The notes beneath the pieces were generated by a model. That model worked only from the letters and a program-made list of their open reading frames with translations, was not told the DNA's origin and did not search any database. From Thermoplasmata archaeon (GTDB taxonomy: Archaea; Thermoplasmatota; Thermoplasmata; UBA10834; DTMW01), in contig JAOUEZ010000087.1 in NCBI GenBank assembly GCA_029858465.1, forward strand, positions 1-5,845: DNA of 5,845 bases. The letters are read 5' to 3'. Shown in pieces: positions 1-4,534 of this stretch (position 1 is its first letter; the number at the start of each line of letters is the position of its first letter). Position numbers and translations under genes: made by a program.

Positions 1-88
1 TCATAGGCCAAATACGTAATCGTTCGATTTCAATAGTGATACTCTCTTTCCTATTGGTATCGGAGAAGCGCCAATAAAAATCTGTCAT
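1..88 (-). CDS. 5' end of an unrecognised protein gene, cut by the left edge
   Basis: The minus strand reads ATG at 88-86 and stays open for 29 codons to the window edge (MTDFYWRFSDTNRKES..., then a stretch rich in Ile, Glu and Arg). The start is supported by an AGGAG Shine-Dalgarno site at about 94-98, five to six bases before the ATG, and by a TATA box (TTTATATG) at 141-134 that would give a leader of roughly 25 bases. The visible residues are too few to assign a family: they are polar and charged, with no signal peptide or membrane segment. The signals make a real gene likely, but its function is unknown. Confidence 0.6.
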   Translation of the reverse strand, partial: MTDFYWRFSDTNRKESITIEIERLRIWPM

Positions 89-133
89 TAATTCTCCTGT
101 TCAAATCAATGGCCAGCAGATAATGACTTTTTG

Positions 134-142
134 CATATAAAT
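134..142 (-). promoter_or_regulatory. TATA box for the left-edge gene
   Basis: The minus strand reads ATTTATATG here, close to the archaeal TATA consensus, preceded by a purine-containing ACACG that could serve as BRE. A start of transcription about 25 bases downstream would fall near 113, leaving a short leader that includes the AGGAG site before the ATG at 88. The same ATTTATATG core precedes the ribbon-helix-helix gene at 696-704. Confidence 0.5.
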
Positions 143-260
143 CGTGTGTATCAGCAAAATTTCGGTAAAAATATCTCATTCGATGTCCATATGTGGCTAT
201 TTGAATTGAGAGCGACATCCTTTAAACCGTCGATTTCGATTACGGGCTCGGAAAGGGGGG

Positions 261-464
261 ATGGCTTTGATATCCCATATCAGGAGCAATACCACCACTT
301 GTGGAGACAGAATCATAATCACAATCGATCTACCAGAAGATTGCAGGCTTAATTCGGATCTTGTGAGGGAGAGATTTGCAGAAATATTTAGAAAGGGGAT
401 TCTCAGGGACCTTTGTCAGGGTTGTCCGCTTGAGAAAATCTCTGATCCAAAGACAATTCGATGA
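261..464 (+). CDS. doubtful small open frame, 67 residues, no recognised family
   Basis: An ATG at 261 opens a 67-codon frame ending TGA at 464. Residues 17-67 look protein-like: a possible beta-strand (DRIIITIDLP), a charged helix (SDLVRERFAEIFRKGIL) and a C-terminal pair of cysteines (LCQGCP). Codon choice (AGG, AGA, ATC) resembles that of the clear genes. Against it, the only ribosome-site-like sequence is a G-run touching the ATG, no TATA box lies at a suitable distance, and the last 62 bases run antisense through the 3' end of the ribbon-helix-helix gene. It could be a real small gene, a remnant of a longer one, or chance. The rest of 89-402 shows nothing else that I can support beyond the TATA box at 134-142. 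Confidence 0.22.
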   Translation: MALISHIRSNTTTCGDRIIITIDLPEDCRLNSDLVRERFAEIFRKGILRDLCQGCPLEKISDPKTIR

Positions 465-663
465 TTCTTCGGCCTGTTGCATTCCTTCGTAGAATCAATT
501 CATGGTCTATTGCTCGTCTCACGAATTCTGAAACGGATTTGATCCCCCACTCGGGATGACTATCAATCTCTTTGGAAATCGCTTTCCAAAGTGGCGGATC
601 AAGCTTGATCGTGATGCGGTTATCGGACTTGATAACCTTCTTTCTCCTTGCCAGAATTCTCAC
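403..663 (-). CDS. ribbon-helix-helix (CopG/Arc-like) DNA-binding protein
   Basis: This 86-residue protein begins with a GTG; a TAG lies two codons upstream, so the start cannot be earlier in practice. Residues 15-21 (NRITIKL) form the expected N-terminal beta-strand, residues 24-35 the first helix, and residues 37-57 carry the PEWG-turn and SVSEFVRRAIDHEL second helix typical of archaeal RHH proteins. Members of this fold bind DNA as dimers through paired beta-strands and are repressors or antitoxins. No partner toxin is visible beside it. The residues after about 60 are not family-like, and the coding end overlaps another possible frame on the plus strand, so the true C-terminus is less certain than the core. 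A promoter lies at 696-704. DNA binding is well supported; the target is unknown. Confidence 0.8.
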   Translation of the reverse strand: MRILARRKKVIKSDNRITIKLDPPLWKAISKEIDSHPEWGIKSVSEFVRRAIDHELILRRNATGRRIIELSLDQRFSQADNPDKGP

Positions 664-695
664 GCCCTAGTGACATACGATATTGTTTTACCAAT

Positions 696-704
696 CATAT
701 AAAT
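696..704 (-). promoter_or_regulatory. TATA box for the ribbon-helix-helix gene
   Basis: The minus strand reads ATTTATATG with an A-rich stretch (ACAGA) just upstream as a possible BRE. Transcription would start about 25 bases further on, near 675, giving a leader of only about a dozen bases before the GTG at 663. This is the clearest promoter in the 664-1018 spacer. Confidence 0.5.
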
Positions 705-995
705 TCTGTGAATTTGATATTCTTTCATAAAAATATATGTATCCCTACTGCACTACTACAGTCGCCCATAAGTGGGAGGGAAATCTTGAGGGGAACCTGT
801 GATGGAAAATATTTATTGCTCCCCCATAAATTTATTGAATATTCGACGAAGATGAGCAGAAGAATTTCCATGGGTTGTCTCCTTGAGGATGCGGGAGATA
901 ATGACTGCGGCTTCCCGTGCATCACTCCCACTGAGGGTCATTTTTTCCCGACTGCAAAGATTTCGTTATTGATTACGACTCGGAAGCTCAACTAC

Positions 996-1006
996 TTTTT
1001 ATTTAA
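996..1006 (+). promoter_or_regulatory. probable TATA box for the hypothetical gene at 1019
   Basis: The sequence TTTTTATTTAA lies 13 to 23 bases before the annotated GTG. A start of transcription about 25 bases from its centre falls near 1025, so the message would be leaderless or nearly so, or translation would begin at the TTG at 1028. Confidence 0.4.
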
Positions 1007-1018
1007 CTGGGATAAGGT

Positions 1019-1387
1019 GTGATTCTATTGCTGGAAGAGAAGAAGATTTGCGACATATTGCCCTTCGTTCCTCTCATCGCATCCTGCATCGACAAGGATC
1101 TACCGTTCAATATGAGGCGCGCTGCATTGATCAAGAAATGCTATCCTGGTCTTTGGAATATCTTTGAAACATATAGCATCACACACATCAGGGAAGATCT
1201 GAAAAAAATGGCAGGTCATAGCATATATAACGACATGATCCGAATCATCCTCACTCCTAAAGGCGAGAGCTGGCTAAGAGAAGCAATAATGACTGTGCAT
1301 AAGTCCGATTCGATAACAAGCATCGAGAACGAGAGTATCGGGATTAATCTTGAAAAGCTCATTGAAGAAGAGGAAAAAGAAAAATAA
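1019..1387 (+). CDS. small hypothetical protein, possibly winged-helix-like
   Basis: This protein of up to 122 residues belongs to no family I recognise. The reading frame uses the same codon style as its neighbours, and the protein looks soluble and structured. Residues 30-92 are rich in amphipathic helices and end in LTPKGESWLREAI, a pattern often seen after the wing of winged-helix proteins; this is only a resemblance. Residues 113-122 are a Glu/Lys tail. Cysteines sit at 11, 23 and 41 without a metal-binding spacing. The start is ambiguous. The GTG at 1019 is itself part of an AAGGTG sequence that would be a well-spaced ribosome site for the TTG at 1028, which would shorten the protein by three residues. 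The gene converges on the tRNA genes, with 11 bases between its stop and the tRNA end. Confidence 0.6.
   Translation: MILLLEEKKICDILPFVPLIASCIDKDLPFNMRRAALIKKCYPGLWNIFETYSITHIREDLKKMAGHSIYNDMIRIILTPKGESWLREAIMTVHKSDSITSIENESIGINLEKLIEEEEKEK
1374..1384 (-). terminator. oligo-T terminator for the tRNA(CAU) transcript
   Basis: On the minus strand, two runs of five T separated by one C lie 15 to 25 bases beyond the 3' end of the tRNA. Archaeal RNA polymerase stops at such T tracts without needing a hairpin. The tract is the antisense of the Glu/Lys codons at the end of the hypothetical gene at 1019-1387. Confidence 0.45.
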
Positions 1388-1398
1388 TGATTTTGAAG

Positions 1399-1472
1399 TG
1401 GGCCCGGTCGGATTTGAACCGACGACCAACTGGTTATGAGCCAGTCGCTCCACCGGACTAAGCTACGGGCCC
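1399..1472 (-). tRNA. tRNA with CAU anticodon, probably tRNA-Ile2
   Basis: The minus strand folds into a complete 74-base tRNA. It has a seven-pair acceptor stem (GGGCCCG with CGGGCCC) and a D arm beginning GCTTAG with G18-G19 in GGTGG. The anticodon stem is ACTGG/CCAGT around the loop CTCATAA, giving anticodon CAT. The T arm is GTCGG/CCGAC with loop TTCAAAT, and the discriminator is A73. It is not the initiator, because the anticodon stem lacks the three consecutive G-C pairs next to the loop. The GGGCC-type acceptor is more like archaeal isoleucine tRNAs than elongator methionine tRNAs, which usually start GCC. Ile2 is therefore favoured, in which C34 would be converted to agmatidine by TiaS to read AUA. 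Elongator Met cannot be excluded. No CCA is encoded and no intron is present. Confidence 0.9.
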
Positions 1473-1500
1473 TCCTGTTTTTAGAATAAACCTTAACCCA

Positions 1501-1516
1501 GTAGATAACGGTTTCC
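1501..1516 (-). promoter_or_regulatory. promoter of tRNA(CAU)
   Basis: The minus strand reads GGAAACCG followed by TTATCTAC (1508 to 1501), which ends 29 bases before the mature 5' end. The TTATCTAC and the AAA of the BRE-like part recur in the same register before tRNA-Asn. This suggests that each tRNA gene has its own TATA/BRE promoter with a leader of under about ten bases. Confidence 0.5.
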
Positions 1517-1536
1517 AAGACCTTGTCAAATAATGA

Positions 1537-1612
1537 TGGCGCCGTCGATCGGGCTCGAACCGATGACCTTCCGGTTAACAGCCGGATGCTCTACCAACTG
1601 AGCTACGACGGC
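1537..1612 (-). tRNA. tRNA-Asn(GUU), with encoded CCA
   Basis: The minus strand gives a canonical 73-base tRNA. The acceptor is GCCGTCG/CGACGGC, and the D arm contains GCTCAGTTGGTAGAGC. The anticodon stem TCCGG/CCGGA surrounds CTGTTAA, giving anticodon GTT. The T arm ATCGG/CCGAT has loop TTCGAGC, and the discriminator is G73, as expected for asparagine. The next three bases (1539-1537) read CCA, so the mature 3' end is present in the gene; the neighbouring tRNA lacks this. No intron is present. It lies 64 bases upstream of the CAU tRNA on the same strand. Identity is clear from the anticodon and all stems. Confidence 0.96.
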
Positions 1613-1627
1613 ATGGCGCGGATGCTC

Positions 1628-1650
1628 CTTATCTATAGCTCGTAGATAAG
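1628..1650. repeat. 8-base perfect inverted repeat upstream of tRNA-Asn
   Basis: CTTATCTA at 1628-1635 is matched by its exact complement TAGATAAG at 1643-1650 across a seven-base loop. It sits between the end of the winged-helix regulator gene and tRNA-Asn. It could help end the leftward regulator transcript, or it may simply be a TATA element with a chance inverted copy; no T tract follows it. Confidence 0.5.
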
Positions 1651-1657
1651 ACTTTTG
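1642..1657 (-). promoter_or_regulatory. promoter of tRNA-Asn
   Basis: The minus strand reads GCAAAAGTC and then TTATCTAC (1649 to 1642), which ends 30 bases before the mature 5' end. This matches the element before the other tRNA gene in sequence and distance. The TATA-like core is also one arm of the inverted repeat at 1628-1650. Confidence 0.5.
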
Positions 1658-1674
1658 CATTGCTGGACAATAAT

Positions 1675-1989
1675 TCATTCCAGCTGCTCGCGGAGTTCCT
1701 GGACCGTCGAGTTCAAAGATTCAAGACTCTTCTTCAGGTTGTCGAGAAAATCCTGCAGCTTCGCGGTAGTGATCGCGCCGTCCGGAGATGGTTCGATCAA
1801 TCCTTCCTGCTCAAGAATCCTGAGAGAGTAGCGCACCTTGTGCTGAGGGAACGCGAGCATCTCGGAAAGACGGATTATTCCAATGGGCTCGTTGTCCATG
1901 ATCGCTTTCAGAAGTGCGACGTGCCTCTGAAGTAGATCGATTTCAGTCTCGATACGGCTTGTCAATGTATTCTTTGCCCTATCTTTCAT
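1675..1989 (-). CDS. winged-helix transcriptional regulator with C-terminal coiled coil
   Basis: This is a predicted 104-residue archaeal DNA-binding regulator. After a charged N-terminal helix (12-32), residues 33-70 form a winged helix: NEPIGIIRLSEMLAFPQHKV leads into the recognition helix (VRYSLRILEQEGLIEPS), and PDGAITT forms the wing. Residues 75-104 are a Leu/Glu-rich helix that should form a coiled-coil dimer. The pattern matches a small family of predicted regulators common in methanogens and relatives. An earlier in-frame ATG exists at 2025, but the ATG at 1989 is preferred: GGTGG (1999-1995) precedes it by five bases, and the TATA box at 2047-2038 predicts transcription starting near 2017, beyond the earlier ATG. 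It is divergent from the ABC exporter, which makes the exporter a plausible target; this is not shown. Confidence 0.85.
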   Translation of the reverse strand: MKDRAKNTLTSRIETEIDLLQRHVALLKAIMDNEPIGIIRLSEMLAFPQHKVRYSLRILEQEGLIEPSPDGAITTAKLQDFLDNLKKSLESLNSTVQELREQLE

Positions 1990-2037
1990 CGTGCCCACCG
2001 ATGTACATACTTTGACATGACGCATGATAGCAATTGA

Positions 2038-2047
2038 AATATTTTAA
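2038..2047 (-). promoter_or_regulatory. TATA box of the winged-helix regulator gene
   Basis: The minus strand reads TTAAAATATT, preceded by a TCC. Transcription would begin near 2017, giving a leader of about 28 bases that contains GGTGG before the ATG at 1989. This argues against the ATG at 2025 as the start. Confidence 0.45.
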
Positions 2048-2149
2048 GGAGATTGAGCAACACCTTTCAGGATTTTGATAAGCCAGTAAATAGAAATTCG
2101 CCTTTTATGGACACAATAACGGCATATTGCGCTGTCTATCAATAATGCC

Positions 2150-2164
2150 ACTCAGTGACTAAGT
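2150..2164. promoter_or_regulatory. tandem ACTNAGT element, candidate operator
   Basis: ACTCAGT (2150-2156) and ACTAAGT (2158-2164) lie one base apart. Each is a seven-base palindrome around a free centre, and together they form a tandem repeat with period eight. The second copy ends exactly at the first T of the exporter's TATA box and covers the BRE position, where a bound repressor or activator would act. The winged-helix regulator encoded divergently is the obvious candidate ligand, but the elements are short and chance cannot be ruled out. Confidence 0.3.
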
Positions 2165-2173
2165 TTAAAATAA
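2164..2173 (+). promoter_or_regulatory. TATA box of the ABC exporter operon
   Basis: TTTAAAATAA lies with its centre about 27 bases before the GTG at 2196. The predicted transcription start therefore nearly coincides with the start codon and the ATPase message would be leaderless. This fits the lack of a ribosome site there. Confidence 0.55.
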
Positions 2174-2195
2174 TTTGATGTACTGAATCGGATGC

Positions 2196-2912
2196 GTGTC
2201 CATAGTCACGATGGGATCGCTGACCAAGCGATTCGGCCAGAAACTTGCATTGAACAATGTTTCATTGGAAATTGAAGAGCGAGAGATGTTCGGTCTGTTC
2301 GGGCCGAACGGTGCGGGGAAGACAACTCTTCTGAGGATATTGACCGGCCAGCTCGAGCAGGATTCAGGCAGCGCGTCGGTCATGGGGATAGATGTAAAGA
2401 AGAAACCGATGGATGTCAAGAAGCTGATCGGGATAGTGCCCGAAGTCGAATCCCCTCCGACATATCTGACCTCATATGAGTATCTCTATTTCGTTGCCAA
2501 AATCAGGAACATCGATGATATTGACAGGAAGATCGGGCAATGGTTCGATTTCTTCGAGCTTCATGATTCGAAGAATGTTATATGCCGGGACCTCAGCAAG
2601 GGGATGCGGCAGAAGCTGATGATCGCCAGTGCTTTCATTCATGAGCCTAAGCTGGTATTCCTCGATGAACCTTTCATCAATCTAGATCCTATATATCAGA
2701 GAAAGCTCAGGGAATTTCTGACAGAGTACATCGACGGCGGCGGAACGGCGTTCCTTTGCTCTCATATTCTCGAGATAGCGGAGAAGTTGTGCGACAAGGC
2801 TGCGATAATCTCAGAAGGCAAAATTGTCGCAGAAGGAAGTCTGAAGGATCTCGTGAGGGAAGGGGGACATCTCGAAGATCTATTCATGAGGCTCGTGAAG
2901 AAAGGAGGCTGA
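2196..2912 (+). CDS. ABC-2 type exporter ATP-binding protein
   Basis: This cytoplasmic ATPase of 238 residues powers the membrane protein encoded next. In order: first strand and A-loop region at 2-15, Walker A GPNGAGKTT at 36-44, Q-loop region VPEVESPP at 81-88, signature LSKGM at 133-137, Walker B LVFLDEP at 153-159, D-loop NLD at 162-164, and switch His190 in CSH. The length is usual for the CcmA/NatA-like ATPases of ABC-2 exporters. The Q-loop glutamine is replaced by Glu83, and the signature is LSKGM instead of LSGGQ; both are common in this subfamily. The GTG at 2196 is chosen because it supplies the first beta-strand and fits a leaderless message from the TATA box at 2164. Its stop codon lies three bases before the permease ATG, and its last codons contain the permease's ribosome site. 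The substrate cannot be told from sequence. Confidence 0.95.
   Translation: MSIVTMGSLTKRFGQKLALNNVSLEIEEREMFGLFGPNGAGKTTLLRILTGQLEQDSGSASVMGIDVKKKPMDVKKLIGIVPEVESPPTYLTSYEYLYFVAKIRNIDDIDRKIGQWFDFFELHDSKNVICRDLSKGMRQKLMIASAFIHEPKLVFLDEPFINLDPIYQRKLREFLTEYIDGGGTAFLCSHILEIAEKLCDKAAIISEGKIVAEGSLKDLVREGGHLEDLFMRLVKKGG
2903..2908 (+). promoter_or_regulatory. ribosome binding site of the permease, inside the ATPase gene
   Basis: AGGAGG lies seven bases before the ATG at 2916 and overlaps the last Lys-Gly-Gly codons of the ATPase. It favours the first of the two adjacent ATG codons (2916 rather than 2919). It also contrasts with the ATPase itself, which has no such site, as expected for the second gene of an operon. 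Confidence 0.7.
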
Positions 2913-2915
2913 GCC

Positions 2916-4379
2916 ATGATGAGGACCTTGATTCGGCTCATGCTCAAGGAGGAGCTCAGGACTCACACGACCTATTCTGGCCAGAGATTCTTCACATTCC
3001 CAATCGTTGTCTTCATTTTCGCATTGATACTCGCGCTCTTTATGGAGAGATTACTTGTTGAGGCCAGTCTCTCCCAGCTCATGCTATTGGCACTCGCGTC
3101 CGCCTTCATCTACGGCATCGGAGTGGGCAGCTTCGGATTCATGGGAAGGCAGTACATAGAAAAACGGTACGGGACGCAGAATTACATCGTGGCCATGCCG
3201 TCTCTGCTGCCGATAACATACAGAAAAACATTCCTCGGGCTGTACATCCGCGATTCGATATTTTACATCCTGTTGGTCCTTGTGCCGGCCGTCGCAGGAC
3301 TTCTCGTCGCATCTCCTTTTACAGGGTTCAAGATCACAAGCATATTGTTCTTCTTTGTAGCGGCCGTGCTCAGCTTCCAGATAGGCACAAGCATCAGCTT
3401 CTTCGGGTCGATTCTATACAACCGCAGCTCGCTCGCATTCATCACATTCACATCAGTACTGATCGCACTCGTGATCCTCGGCGGAGCACTCAAAGTCTTT
3501 GATATCCAGCTAATTGTACCAGCGTTGGGCTTCGAGTTCTCGTTGCCGCCATTCGCGGCTGATTACCAGTCGGCTCTGTTGTTCTTGACCGTCTCTTTGG
3601 CGATGATTTTCGCCCTTATCGGATTGAGCATTGCTCTAATGAAATTCAATTTCATTGTCAGAGATTCGAGACACGAGTCAATACTTCCGAAATACATTGA
3701 GATGTTCAGTCTATCAAAGAGCTACAAGAACCTCGTTGGCAAGGAGTTCGTCGACCTCCGGAGGAGCGGGACGATCGGAAAAATGTCCTTCTCGTTCATA
3801 CTTCCGCTCGTCTTCCTCTCGTTCACGTCCTGGTTCGTCAATACTGGCCTCGGCATAGAGGTCGGCTTCAACACGGTATTCTACGGCGCGATGGTCGGTT
3901 TCCTGGGTGTATTATTGTATAGCTGGCTCAACAATGTCGACAGCGCTGACTACTACTCTCTGATTCCGGTGACCGTGCCTCAGGTGATCAGGGCGAGGTT
4001 GATAGTGTTCCTATTCCTCACACTGGGAATCAGCACAGCGTTCGTCGTAATAATATCAATAATGAACAACGAGGTCGACATCCTCTGGCTGGCGCTCCTT
4101 GTGATGTTCATCACATCGATCTACATGGTAGTCATGACAGCCTATTTGACAGGTCTCAGGACGAACACTTTCCTGTTCGACATGGGCATAATGGGAAGGT
4201 TCGCGATCATGTCGTTCCTGCCCGACGTCTGTCTCACAATCCTCTCTTTCAGCCTGAGGACCGACCCGCTTTTCTCCGCCTCATCGATAATTTTAGTCCT
4301 CGCAATACTAATCGGAACGACCATCATATTGTTAAAAGGGATCGAGACGAAATGGCGCCGCACCGGCTTCGATATCTGA
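2916..4379 (+). CDS. ABC-2 type permease, two fused six-helix halves
   Basis: This 487-residue integral membrane protein should form the exporter channel with the ATPase encoded three bases upstream. I count about 12 hydrophobic segments, roughly at 25-48, 51-77, 111-133, 139-165, 171-192, 217-243, 290-309, 314-337, 360-381, 386-411, 425-447 and 454-474. The halves look related. Each begins with an amphipathic KE-containing helix (LMLKEELRTH near 8-17; LVGKEFVDLRRS near 273-284) and, after two membrane segments, has a similar loop (LLPITYRKTFLG near 98-108; LIPVTVPQVIRA near 349-360). A usual ABC-2 permease has six segments and dimerises, so this one could serve as a pseudo-dimer. The hydrophilic linker is at 247-289 and there is no signal peptide. 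The substrate (drug, lipid, peptide or polymer) is unknown. Confidence 0.88.
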   Translation: MMRTLIRLMLKEELRTHTTYSGQRFFTFPIVVFIFALILALFMERLLVEASLSQLMLLALASAFIYGIGVGSFGFMGRQYIEKRYGTQNYIVAMPSLLPITYRKTFLGLYIRDSIFYILLVLVPAVAGLLVASPFTGFKITSILFFFVAAVLSFQIGTSISFFGSILYNRSSLAFITFTSVLIALVILGGALKVFDIQLIVPALGFEFSLPPFAADYQSALLFLTVSLAMIFALIGLSIALMKFNFIVRDSRHESILPKYIEMFSLSKSYKNLVGKEFVDLRRSGTIGKMSFSFILPLVFLSFTSWFVNTGLGIEVGFNTVFYGAMVGFLGVLLYSWLNNVDSADYYSLIPVTVPQVIRARLIVFLFLTLGISTAFVVIISIMNNEVDILWLALLVMFITSIYMVVMTAYLTGLRTNTFLFDMGIMGRFAIMSFLPDVCLTILSFSLRTDPLFSASSIILVLAILIGTTIILLKGIETKWRRTGFDI

Positions 4380-4395
4380 GCATTTTGCAACCAAA

Positions 4396-4434
4396 TTTTT
4401 AGTGATTGGAAAATTAAATATTGATTATTTAATT
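4396..4434 (+). terminator. T tract and AT-only hairpin after the exporter operon
   Basis: A run of five T (4396-4400) follows the permease stop by 16 bases. A perfect nine-pair inverted repeat then follows: AATTAAATA at 4412-4420 and TATTTAATT at 4426-4434, around a five-base loop. The T run alone suits an archaeal terminator. The hairpin has no G-C pairs, so it may add little to termination and could instead be a protein-binding palindrome upstream of the ArsR-like gene. Confidence 0.45.
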
Positions 4435-4502
4435 AATAATAAAAAATTATAAACTGGCATGAAAAATTTCCTTAAATACTAAAATTTTTACCACCTATCA
4501 TC

Positions 4503-4510
4503 TTTATATT
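4503..4510 (+). promoter_or_regulatory. TATA box for the ArsR-like/trm56/HD cluster
   Basis: TTTATATT is centred about 28 bases before the ATG at 4535, so the transcript would begin close to the start codon. A second, weaker candidate (TTAAATACT, about 4472-4480) would give a leader of about 34 bases that keeps the GAGG site at 4525-4528. Which of the two is used decides whether the first gene is leaderless. Confidence 0.4.
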
Positions 4511-4534
4511 TACACATGCATATAGAGGATGTAC

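Larger units (their letters stand above)
664..1018. other. 355-base spacer without a supportable gene
   Basis: This AT-rich stretch separates the leftward RHH gene from a rightward hypothetical gene. It holds the leftward TATA box at 696-704 and a rightward T/A-rich box at 996-1006. A plus-strand frame stays open through all of it (from a TTG at 648 to 1021), but it begins antisense inside the RHH gene and crosses both promoters. It has no good ribosome site and codes for no recognisable fold, so I do not call it a gene. Confidence 0.4.

Noticed and set aside
131..352. Plus-strand frame of 73 codons beginning with TTG next to a TATA box
   Set aside because: The TATA box there faces the minus strand and serves the left-edge gene. 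No ribosome site precedes the TTG, and its end overlaps the other weak frame at 261. A frameshifted single gene joining the two was considered but nothing supports it.
403..663. Toxin-antitoxin pair based on the RHH protein
   Set aside because: No toxin-like frame (RelE, PIN or MazF type) overlaps or adjoins it; the next leftward gene is 314 bases away and unrecognised.
725..931. Minus-strand frame of 68 codons in the same spacer
   Set aside because: It has no ribosome site or promoter and an unlikely composition; it competes with another weak frame in a region that looks non-coding.
846..936. Possible C/D box guide RNA (AAGATGA, TTGA, ATAATGA, CTGA in order)
   Set aside because: The C and C' boxes each have one mismatch, and the spacings between boxes are too long for archaeal C/D RNAs.
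648..1022. Open frame of 124 codons on the plus strand across the spacer
   Set aside because: It begins with a TTG antisense inside the RHH gene, crosses promoters on both strands, has no ribosome site, and its translation shows no recognisable motif or domain.
1216..1518. Minus-strand frame of 100 codons over the CAU tRNA
   Set aside because: It runs through a complete tRNA gene and antisense to a better coding frame, so it is a by-product.
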